This document shows positions 1-9,784 of a stretch of DNA of 64,000 bases, piece by piece (positions within the stretch are counted from its first letter, which is position 1; each line of letters starts with the position of its first letter). The notes under the pieces were generated by a model that worked only from the letters and a program-made list of their open reading frames with translations, ran no database searches and was not told the origin of the DNA. The DNA is from Talinum fruticosum (Eukaryota; Streptophyta; Magnoliopsida; Caryophyllales; Talinaceae). The stretch is from the NCBI GenBank assembly GCA_021018815.1, contig JAITYX010000004.1:5459501-5523500 (forward strand). Direction: 5' to 3'. The translations under genes and the position numbers were made by a program.

Positions 1-422
1 TTGTCTTTTCTACTGTATTTTCTTTACTTCAAAACAACAATCTGTCCAAAACACGCTTTTCCGGTTGACTAATACTACATAGCATGTTTAATTAGTCTCT
101 GCCTCTCCAAGATATCCCTGATACAGCCTCCTCAGCAATGTTGAGAAGAAAAATCTCTTCTCTAATCTTCAGGGCTGACTCTGATATTAGAGTCAAGTTG
201 CTTAAGGAATTAATTAACACAGATGCTTGGATTAGATTATTGTAGCTTCACCTTCATCAATGTGGCAAAGAACAGTATCCGGTCAACTGATCAAACTGCT
301 CGAACCGAACCGTGTTGGAATTAAATCCGACTTCAATATGTGTTCTAAATTCATAATTGTCTTATCAAACCTGGGCAGTATTCCCCTAGCTTGATCTTAT
401 ATCATTAAACATTACCCCAATC
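1..422. other. Gene-free left edge; duplicated upstream flank of an ATL21-like gene
   Basis: No coding region is seen. The stretch at about 50-260 resembles the upstream flanks of the ATL21-like genes at about 4,400-4,680 and 6,700-6,960: each has a variant of 'acgcttttccggttgactaa' followed by similar AT-rich text and a 'gttgactctga' or 'agttgcttaag' motif. This suggests another copy of the tandem gene unit lies just left of the window. Positions 415-422 (CCCCAATC) are the left target-site duplication of the hAT element that follows. Confidence 0.5.
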
Positions 423-1485
423 TAGACCTGGGCAACGGGCCGGGTCGGGTTGGGCCCGCCCATTTACTTAACGGGATGGGCTGGACAGTAACTTTTTAAA
501 TGGGCCGGGCCGGGTCATGGGTCAAATGGCCCTGACCACCCAAGGCCCACCCAATGTGAGCCATTGCCACCCAAAATACCCACCACGGGTGCCCCCACAA
601 GCTGTGGGGTAGGCCGTGGTGGCCAGTAGCGATTTACTTAACCCAAAATACCCACCACGGGTGTCCCCACAGGCTGTGGGGCAGGCCGTGGTGGCCAGCA
701 GTGATTTACTTAAATCAAAACACCCACTGCAGGTGCCCTCACAGGCTGTGGGGCAGGCCGTGGTGGCCAGTAGCGATTTACTTAACTCAAAACACCCATC
801 GCAGGTGCCCCCACAGGCTGTGGGGCAGGCCGTGGTGGCCAGCAGCAATTTACTTAATTCAAAATACCCACTCTGATTCCATCTATATCTCTCTCTATCT
901 TTTTAATATGAAGGATAATTTCTTTTAATAAAGAAAATTTTCTTTTATTTTTATAGTAAATTATTTTTTAAAAAATTTTTTTAGATAAAAAATTAATTAT
1001 TTTAATTATAAATAATTTTTTAAAGTTTTTCAATCAAAAAATTATTTTAAATTTTAAATTTTAATTTTATTATTCATTTATTTTTTTATTTTTAAGTATT
1101 ATTATATATTTCTCTTATTATAAATAAATTAGCATATTTTAATATAAAAAGTTTAATTTTAAATAAATTTCTCTTGTCTGATAAGTTATTTTTTTTAACG
1201 AATGATTTTATTTTAGATAAGTATTTTTATATAAAATAAGATCCTATTAGTATATTTCATCACAATATAAAATTGAGTTTTTAAAAAACCAAGATCAGAG
1301 TGTGAGACAGAGTGAGAGAGTAGAGTGCAGAGGCCCATTGGCTGCCCAGTACCCAGCCCGTTTAACTGTGTGAAATGGCAGCCCATTAAATATCCAGCCC
1401 AAATAAATAATTAAATGGGCTTGTACCCTATTTTTAAGCCCGACCATTTAGACCCAATGGACTCCCAGTCCATTGCCCAGGTCTA
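423..1485. mobile_element. Non-autonomous hAT-type DNA transposon (1,063 bp)
   Basis: The element has a perfect 13-bp terminal inverted repeat, TAGACCTGGGCAA at 423-435 and its complement at 1473-1485. It is flanked by a perfect 8-bp direct repeat CCCCAATC (415-422 and 1486-1493), the target-site duplication length of hAT elements. Subterminal DNA is rich in GGGCC/GGGTC-type motifs on the left and GCCCA/CAGCCC on the right, as in plant hAT elements. The interior has no transposase frame: it holds a GC-rich minisatellite (569-872) and an AT-rich stretch (about 900-1,290). Movement would depend on a transposase supplied in trans. Confidence 0.88.
569..872. repeat. 72-bp minisatellite, four copies, inside the hAT element
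   Basis: The motif GCTGTGGGG recurs at 601, 673, 745 and 817, an exact 72-bp period. The unit contains 'aggccgtggtggccag' and 'atttacttaa', with a few substitutions between copies. Because 72 is a multiple of three, open frames with a 24-residue repeat appear on both strands. They have no plausible start context or known domain and I do not call them genes. Confidence 0.9.
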
Positions 1486-1723
1486 CCCCAATCCACAGCC
1501 AACCTGTAAATCAAAATGCTTTCAGACTTGCCAAATAGACAATTCCACTGAAAATCTAAACCAATAATGATTGAACATATGCGTAAGACATACATGCTTA
1601 TAAAATGTATACCTTAACAAGTTGAAATGATAAATTTCAAAAACATCTAATGTTATATTTTTGGATTTCCCACATTTCTTCATTTTATCTAAACATAGGA
1701 AAAAACTGACATCCAAAATCAGA

Positions 1724-3028
1724 TTAATACATATAAATCTGCCTGTGTGCACCAAATCCAGCCAATATATACACTTGTTTTAGTTTTCTGACAAACAAAT
1801 TTACATTGATGTATATAAAATGATGAATGTTTAGTGATGTTGAGTGTTTATATATGAGATCAGGAAGTAGCAGTACTGCGAGGGGAGAAATTCTGCAAAT
1901 GGGACAAACTGCTTTAGCTCGAAGCCACTGATCAATACAATCAACATGGAAGCGATGAAGGCACTCTGGTAGCATCTTCAACATCTCCTGAGGGGCATAA
2001 TCAGACAGGCATATAGGACATGTGTCATCATCAGGTTTGATCATACGTTTGCTCTCCCCAATGACCACCACTGGATAAGAGTCGATGACACTCTGATCAA
2101 GGCCGGTTACCATAACAGCTGTGCTCTGGCTGTCCTGATGACCTGGTACATTTGTGCTGAGTTCTGTGGTAGTGCTGTCACGTCGGTTCATTCTCCGCCT
2201 TTGCCAGCACTTGAAGTAAACAAATAAAAGTATGAACGCAGCTGCTGCTGGCAATCCCAATCCCACTCCTACTCCCAACAGAGACGGAGCAGACTCTGAA
2301 CACAAATTGCATACATGTTTGGTGGTCATTTTCGTTAATTTTATACCCAATAATTAAGACATAAACTTAATTGGTACATGCAAGATATTCTTTCTAACTA
2401 ATGATACCAAAAATAAATAATACAGAAGCTGAACGCTTACCGTTGGGCTTACTCCAGGTGAGGTACATGGAAGAACTCAGGCTGTAGATTGGCGCAGATA
2501 TAAATTTCAGTAGTGCGCAATTTGGATCATCAAGAGAAGACGATACACTTACAACAGTATAATTTGACCTGCTTAGGCAATTGATTTTTTCATCATAGAA
2601 ATCAGGAACAGACCCAGAAAGTTATAGAACCATAAAAATGTGAATAGTGTTCTTCGAAAAGGAGTTGTAGTTAGATTAAGCAACATGACCTTCTGGGGCA
2701 GGCAATCATCTGGATCAATGAGTGCTATTTCTTGGTTAGCGTAATCTATGGAAATGATGCTGAAGTTTCCAGCTGGAGGGAGCTCAAGTAGGGTTCTGCC
2801 TAGATTATCATCGCAGTACACTTGGAACCCCGGAAGGCCACATGACTCAGCCTGACGACCTTGTATATGGAATGGGTATGTGATTGAAGGCTGTAAAGAT
2901 GAAAAGAAGAGCAAGTCGGTGTTGTTCCCGCACGTCATGGGTTCGCAAGAATTGTTGGAGTTGCTCTTGCATGGTGAACATTGGAGGGCAAAGATGCAAA
3001 ATATGATTAGCTTTCTCAAAATTCTCAT
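1724..3028 (-). pseudogene. ATL21-like RING-H2 E3 ligase gene, copy 1 (frame broken in exon 1)
   Basis: Membrane-anchored RING-H2 ubiquitin ligase of the ATL21/ATL22 type, expected to sit in the secretory or plasma membrane with a cysteine-rich outer domain. Exon 1 (3028-2441) encodes a signal peptide, then a GUB_WAK_bind-like domain (SCEPMTCGNN, CGLPGFQVYCDD, PAGNFSI). Exon 2 (about 2295 down) encodes a glycine-rich transmembrane segment, the GLD motif ([18 protein letters not shown]) and a complete RING-H2: CPIC, 15 residues, CLHRFHVDC, 10 residues, CPIC. Relative to copy 2 one base is missing near 2,615 (in the YNCS-coding stretch), so the frame stops at 2573; the rest of exon 1 is still readable in another frame. 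The C-terminus reads about 55 residues past the ISP where copies 2 and 3 end, because of a small deletion. The break may be real or a consensus error. Confidence 0.75.
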
Positions 3029-3034
3029 GCCTAG

Positions 3035-3035
<1 letters not shown>

Positions 3036-3120
<85 letters not shown>
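3036..3120. repeat. (TA)n microsatellite beside the copy-1 start codon
   Basis: An uninterrupted run of alternating T and A, about 85 bp, begins only about 8 bp upstream (minus-strand sense) of the ATG of the first ATL21-like gene. It therefore occupies what should be its 5' leader or core promoter. Confidence 0.95.
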
Positions 3121-3123
<3 letters not shown>

Positions 3124-5039
3124 TTTGTCTATGTCAATGGAGTTGTTGATTGATGTATGATTTTAAGTCTTTCCATTGTGCCCCAACAAATTTGTTCTTC
3201 ATGTTATTTATTTATTTTTTGATCTTAATAAGTCAAATATTCAGGGTTTGGTTTTTAGAAAGATCATCCTTTTCCTTTTTTTCTTTAATATTTATAATAT
3301 TAAGAAGGGGGAGGTGGTCAGGGTCTGGCTCCCTCAGCTTGGGAAGAGACAGATTAATGCCCTTCAACATAAGCCAAAAATTGCAACCCTCAAAGAGAAA
3401 TCTGCAGTGTGGACTGTGTCATCCAATCTTGTATCGGTAATCATGTCAAAGCAGGTATCATGACATAGACTTGGGACATTCTTGTAAATAGTTTTGTTTT
3501 AGACATTGAAGACCAAGCCAGCAGTTTTCTATAGGCTTCACTGAGGAAGTCCTTGCTAGTAGTAGATCATTTCTTCCACACAAAACACTGTAAATTTGAC
3601 CACTTTATCCACTCAAAAAACCTCTGGTTTGAATTTTGAGCAGTGTTTTTTAACAGATGATTGAGTCTGCTCAGAATGTTCAAAGAAGACAAGATGAAAA
3701 AGAAGGCTGATAACGGGTAGATGAGACCCTATTTACTGTACCACTTTCATTGGGGTGCATCCCTGGTAAGATCAATGTGTGAAACCGGACTCGGTAGAGT
3801 GTTATAGCCTGGAGCAGAAACATTTTTCAGCAATGTGCAATTCTGACTACGCATCACAGTGCCAGCTCTTGCACTAAAGTTATGAGAGTGTAATCAATTA
3901 CCACATACCTGGAAAATTTTCATGCCCCTTCTCTTTGATCTCTTTGAGGGGTTTTATTTGTTACTATGCTCTATGTTTTGCCCTCGATACCACTGTTAAG
4001 TATCTTGTCATGCTGATTGATAGATGACCAATCAGTACTTTCATATTCAATCAATTTGAACAAAAAAATCAAATGATTCTTCAGTTCATATCACATCGAA
4101 ATCAATAAGCTGAAGTTATGAGTTGATTATATAGCTTCATGCTGAGCAGAATGTTACTAAAAAAATCAAAGAAAAAAAAAAAGAAATTAGCTCTCATGTG
4201 AAGTTGTCAATGCAGAATATTCATCCAGAATATAGTACAAAAGCTTGACAATGACATGGATGGTCATGGACATGAAATCTGGTTCATTCTTATAAATGAA
4301 GACCAAGGTAGAATGGTATCCTTTGGACTTAGCAACTTCTGGGAAGTTTAAATGACCTCTTCCACGATATTTCTTCATTTGAAAATGACAATCTTGAGCA
4401 AACACCGCCTTTCCAGCTGATTAATAATGCAGAAAACATATAATTAGTTCATTTAAGATATGTCTCTGCAGCCTAATCATATGTCACGATTGCGACAGTT
4501 GAGCAGCTCCGTTTGATGATCCGTATAAAAAATTCTCTCAAAGCGACTAAAATGAGAGTTAAATTAATCTACAAATCTTTCTTATAGTTAACTGCTTTGA
4601 CAAACTCTGTTTTCCCTGATCTTTAGGTTGACTCTGAAAGAGCCTAGTTGTTTTGTACGTTTCATCAATATGGCGAAGGTAAAACATGTGACGAATGCTT
4701 CAATTTCATTTTCTTTATCTGCGTATTCAAGGAATGTACATTTTATAAGAAAGAAGATGAAATTCAAAAATAAACCTTTCGAAGGAGATGCACCAACTAG
4801 TTTAGTTGGTGAAAGAGTCGGCAATACTGTCATCTGATTCTTGCTAAGGACCGGTGATCACGACCTTTCCATTATCTACATTCATGCAACAACTGACCAA
4901 CATATACTCAAGAAAATGTACTTTTTGGTCCTCTTACAGCCAACACCAATACTGATATACAACTATTCAAATACTTCTGTATATCTATGCGCAAAGATTC
5001 TTGGGTAGCCATTGTATTCAGAGACATCAGGAAGCAATA
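3121..5039. other. Spacer between ATL21-like copies 1 and 2
   Basis: No gene is supported. The segments at about 4,190-4,270 and 4,400-4,680 are diverged repeats of the DNA upstream of the other copies (about 6,530-6,960 and 17,020-17,090), so the spacer was duplicated along with the genes. The short open frames here lack domains. Poly-A and poly-T runs occur near 4,160-4,180. Confidence 0.5.
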
Positions 5040-6303
5040 CTAGAATCGAGAGGGAGAAATTCTGCAAATGGGGCAGATAGCTTTGGTGCGAAGCCACTCA
5101 TCGATACAATCAGCATGGAAGCGATGTAGGCATTCTGGTAGCATCTTCAATGTCTCGCGAGGGGCATATTCACACAAGCAAATAGGACACATGTCATCTC
5201 CTGGTTTGATTAAGCGTCCGCTCTCTCCAATCACCACCATCGGATATGAGTCAATGATTCTCTGATCTAGACCAGATGCAAATGCAGGTATTGTACTATG
5301 GTCAATAATCCTCTGGTCTAGACCGGATGTAAATGCAGGTGCTGTACTGTGTCTCTGCTGGCTGACGTCATTTGTACTAGTAGGAGATTCCGCAGGTTGA
5401 TGATTCGTACGTGATCGTCTCCAGGAATAACACACAATCAATACAAGTAGTGCTGTTATTCCTACTCCCAATCCTATTCCCGCACCTGGGGTTCCTTGCC
5501 CGGGGTCCTCATCTCCAGAAACAAGCAGAGGTGGAATAGAGCCTTTATTATGATTAGAAAAAGAGTATTACAGGTCAAGTCATTTAATCAAATTGTCTTA
5601 AAACAGTTACCATAACAGATAACAGGAAGCTTTTCTTACATCAAATCAACAAATCACAAAGTGAATAACATGTAGCAATAAGATGATACATACCACATGA
5701 CTTGCAGTAGGGCTCATCCCAGGTAAGGGAAATACTCGAGACGCTGCTGAGCTTAGAGAAAGAGAAGATGCCTGGAGCAGACACAAACTTCAGTAGCGTG
5801 CAATTGGGATCAGAGATCGAGCTATCAACCCCTACACTTACAACACCATAACCTGATCCACTCAGGCAATCAATTTGATCATAATTGTGGTAGCTTTGAT
5901 AATTCCTGGAGCAATTATACAGCTGAAAATTCTTATACTGTCCTAGTGGTCGAAAGGGGCTAATTTTAGTGAGATTAAGTGACATTAGCTTCCGGGGAAA
6001 ACAATTATCTGGGTCAGAGAGGTATATTTCTTGCCTGTCGTAGTATATATAATCAATGCTGAAGTTTCCAGCAGGATGAAGCTCAAGAAGGGGTCTACCT
6101 AACTTCTGAGCACAGTAAACATCAAATCCAGGAGATCCACACGATTCAGGCTGGTAATATTTTATTCGAAACGGAAATTCGATTGAGGTTTGGCTTGACA
6201 AGCAGCTCATAGGTTTACAGGACTCATCATCACTCTTGCAAAGCGAAAATTGGAGCGAGTAAAGAAAGAATATGATGAGCTCTCTGGAAAATTTCATGCC
6301 CAA
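5040..6303 (-). CDS. ATL21-like RING-H2 E3 ubiquitin ligase, copy 2 (intact)
   Basis: The one copy in the array whose frame is unbroken. Exon 1 (6303-5694) starts MGMKFSREL with a hydrophobic signal peptide, then a cysteine-rich GUB_WAK_bind-type domain ([42 protein letters not shown]) ending YCKSCG. The intron is 5693-5543. Exon 2 (5542-5040) joins in frame and gives a linker, a Gly-rich transmembrane helix ([20 protein letters not shown]), a GLD motif and the RING-H2 ([17 protein letters not shown]) close to the C-terminus at ISPSRF. Family members ubiquitinate targets on the cytosolic side; the outer domain suggests cell-wall or carbohydrate sensing, but ligand and substrate are unknown. 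The GLD segment is tandemly duplicated, which neither neighbour shows. The second ATG (MKFSREL, two codons in) is an equally good start. Confidence 0.85.
5260..5361 (-). repeat. 51-bp in-frame tandem duplication of the GLD motif
   Basis: The coding sequence for GLDQRIID occurs twice, 51 bp (17 codons) apart: 'tctgatctag' at 5261 and 'tctggtctag' at 5312, with similar flanks ('gcaaatgcagg' and 'gtaaatgcagg'). The duplication adds 17 residues between the transmembrane helix and the RING of copy 2. Confidence 0.9.
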
Positions 6304-7556
6304 GTTGTCAATTTGTTGAGGAGTTGGATAGGTGTGTTCCTAGACTTTGTTCTTCATCCATGCTATATTTATTTTTGGTCTTATTGTCATAGTCAGATAC
6401 TGTTTAGGTCTGATTTGTGAAAGGGTCCTCTGTTTTTCTATCTTTATATTAAAGTTTTAGTGAAGATATAGTATAATACTCTGACATCATAACTCAGAAT
6501 GGAAAAGAATGGGAGGTTTATCTTTTGATCTGATGTGTTAGTGCATAATAGAATGAATTTTGAATAAGGTAAGAGCTTATGCAATCACACGGAAATGAGG
6601 GATATATTCTTATAATCTACGAAGACCGAGTTGAAATAGTATTAATTAAGTTTTAATGAGGAACTTCTGTGAAGTTTAACATCTCTCTACTACAGCCTCC
6701 ATAGCATTTGTTCATTTTCAAACTAAAATCTGGCGTAAACGCGCTTTTTCACAGTTGACTAATGATGTGGAAAATGCAAAGCACTCTCAGTTTCTGAAAG
6801 ATATTCAGAATGACATAATTATTGTATATCATATGAAATTGATCAATTAATAATTCATGTAGAAGTTCTTCTCCAAAGCGACCTGTATAACACCATATGA
6901 ATTGTATTGAAAAACATGTATTTGGTCTTCTCTGAGCTTAGTCTTGACTTGACAGGGTTAAGTTGCTTAAGAGTTTATATCACCCATTTTGAGAACATAC
7001 ATATATTGTCCAACGTCGAAGTCATTGAATTGGTTAAGTGCCTTCAGCCCCTAACAGGGCCACCAGTGATCAAAACTAGGTTTTACCCCCAATGGGCCAG
7101 CCGGCTAAGACCCCCCCGAGATCCAGGCAAGCCCCTCAGCTCATCAGCTCAAAGTCAAATAGGAGAATCGGTCTGGTATGCAAAAGGAAAAAAATTGGGG
7201 AGTGGAACAATTTGATGCAAGGCTAAGACATCATTAAAAGATTCAAAAAAGATACATTCATGGAAAAGATTAATGTATAAGAAAGACTCTCTAGATTTTA
7301 GTAGCGTTAGGTAATTTAGTTATTGACGTGTCTAGGAAGATAATAACGGTTACAACATATGACTTATGATAATCAAGTAATCAATCTAATCTTTGTCTAC
7401 CTTTATACATCCCAAAAATTACAAAAAAAAAATCCAACCATTGTATTTTCTTTTCCTTTCTTTGAGTGATCATCAGTATATACAATTTGATACAATGTCT
7501 GTATACAAAGACAGGGTGAGTTACGCATTGCAATTTGACGCTATCAGGAAGAACTG
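6304..7556. other. Spacer between ATL21-like copies 2 and 3
   Basis: Upstream region of copy 2 and downstream region of copy 3. About 6,700-6,960 repeats the upstream block also seen at about 50-260 and 4,400-4,680. A more GC-rich stretch at about 7,040-7,200 ('gccccta', 'gggccagccggc') gives an open frame of 102 codons with no recognisable domain; I do not call it a gene. Confidence 0.45.
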
Positions 7557-8275
7557 CTAGGAATGAGAGGGAGAAATTCTGCAAATTGGGCAAATGGCTC
7601 TGGCACGTAGCCACTCATCAATACAGTCAGCATGGAATCGATGAAGGCACTCGGGTAACATCTTCAACATCTCGTGTGGGGCATACTTTGACAAGCATAT
7701 AGGACACGTGTCATCATCAGGTTTGATCAGGCGTCCACTCTCCCCAATCACCACCACTGGATATGAGTCAATGGTGATCTGATCAAGACCGGTTGTAATA
7801 GCTGTACTCTGCCTTTGAGGGCTGCTGACTTCATTTACAACATTCGGACCAGTATTGTCACTAGCAGATCGATTCACTTGCTCTTGAGACTTGCAGCAAG
7901 CACATATGATGAGTATGATGATGGCCGGCAATCCGAACCCCAATCCTAATCCCAGAGCTAATCCTATCCCGTTGTTAGTATATTCAGGAAAAGTTGCAGG
8001 AGAATCTAAAATCAAGAAAAGAAAACCAAGTCATGTATGTATAACTCAAGATATCTAGAATACAAACTCTTCTGGGGAGTTTTTTTTTTTTTTTTTTCCT
8101 TTTAGATCTCATGAGTTCATTATCAGTAAGTAGCCAAATGAAAGATGATGCATACCACATGATGCACAATTTGTCTGATTCCAGGTAAGTTCAATCCTGG
8201 AAACAGAACTTAGTGCGGACAAATAGAAGCCTGGATTTGGAGCGTATACAGTCTTCAGAAATGTGCAATTGGAAT

Positions 8276-8280
8276 CATCT
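8276..8280. repeat. Target-site duplication of the copia element (left)
   Basis: CATCT directly precedes the TG of the left LTR; the same CATCT follows the CA of the right LTR at 16281-16285. Five bases is the standard length for copia integration. Confidence 0.92.
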
Positions 8281-8763
8281 TGTAGGTATATATGTAAATA
8301 AGGACTAACCTTAGTAGTTGCGGAAGCGAATAGATCGACTGCCGTTCGATAGCCCACAAGTCGATTCCCGAGTCACGAACCCTCTGATTCTGGTTGTACT
8401 CCGAAGTCCGGTTCAGTGTCGTCCGGAACAGTATATCCGGCGTCTACTAGAGTCGCCGGAAACAGTCACGTCTCAAACCCGAAGGCCCTAAGATGGTCGG
8501 TCTAACTGTGAGGGAGAATAGAGGATCTTTAGGGAAAATATGAGGAGAGCAACGAATGCTGTGTTGTTCACCGATGATCAATCTGTGTCTCCCATTACTT
8601 GTTTAAATAGGAGCATCCGCTCCTATCCTTATTGTTAAGAAGTTGAGTCAATCTCAACTTCATCCGCTATCCCACTTATCCAGGAACCTTTCCTGGATAA
8701 GAGGAAGATTATTAGGCGGAAATTAACAGGCCTAAGTGGCCGTTTTATGAACCTCGTCCAACA
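8281..8763 (-). repeat. 3' LTR of the copia element
   Basis: 483 bp, TG...CA, differing from the right LTR at 7 positions by my reading (about 98.5% identical), all substitutions. It lies between the element and the RING half of the disrupted gene, pointing toward it. Confidence 0.95.
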
Positions 8764-9784
8764 GCTCCCACTCGGCCACGTAGGCCGTACAATAAAATCT
8801 CTAATCCTTTATATCTCCTCACGTTTCATACCGGGAATGAAGCGTGCGACCAAAAAGTAACCAGTAGTGTCATATTAAGTCACCATCTAACTAACATGAC
8901 ACTTTCATAAGGACAACTCCCCAAACCATTCAAGACATCACCTGTGGCATATATAATCCCTTTATGCCTACTGATATATCATATGATTATATTCCGAATA
9001 TAATCGCCCGGGCTGATATGGTGAATACGAAATGGTTTTCCTTAGCCACTCATGATGTTACATCTCGGTAAGATTGCTTTCCTAATGTATTCCGCTGAGC
9101 TGTATATTTCTATAACTCTTGGAGTGTACATTAAAGTAGCAACATCTGACTTAGATTTCACATCATAGTCCTAAGTCAAAGGGAATTGTGTTTTGAAACA
9201 ATAATGTTTCAGGATCACACGAGTGACAAGGAAGGGAAACTATTGTCACTCCACAAGGTCGTCTTTTTAGCACACACGGTATGAAGTGTGTGTTATGATA
9301 TAACTCCCACTAAGGTGAGTCTGTCACTTTTATATCATACGAATTACAAGTCCAAGTTTTTCCTAAAACCTGACTTGAGTCACTGGATTAACGCACTCAA
9401 CGTAATCCCGACACTTAAATTCGGCTAAAAGGCTTCAATATAAGGTTGTGTTATATTCGATTTTTCTTAAATCTCATCTTAGACTTACTAAGGCGACTAT
9501 TCATGTATATTTTTCATACTTGTCCGAGTACGAAAAATTAATCAATATTGCACACCTAGTGCCAATATGATTTTAGTCTCATCCTAACCGCTACTCAAGC
9601 GTTAGTGTTGATTATCCGTGTGATAAGATAATCGAAGCCTAGTGACATTCAGATGTGCCAATTCATGCAACCAAAGAAAATTATGAACATTCAAAAGAAA
9701 AAAGAAACACCAATCTTTATTTCAATGAGAAAGTTCATCTAAAATGTATGTCCAAAAACCAAAAATACAAGATGTTTCAAATGA

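Noticed and set aside
522..928. Overlapping repeat-protein frames (minus 522-848; plus 616-876 and 701-928)
   Set aside because: They are by-products of a 72-bp tandem repeat inside a transposon; open on both strands, no domain, no start context.
2880..3149. Plus-strand frame with a long Ile-Tyr repeat
   Set aside because: Created by the (TA)n microsatellite and antisense to the ATL21-like gene.
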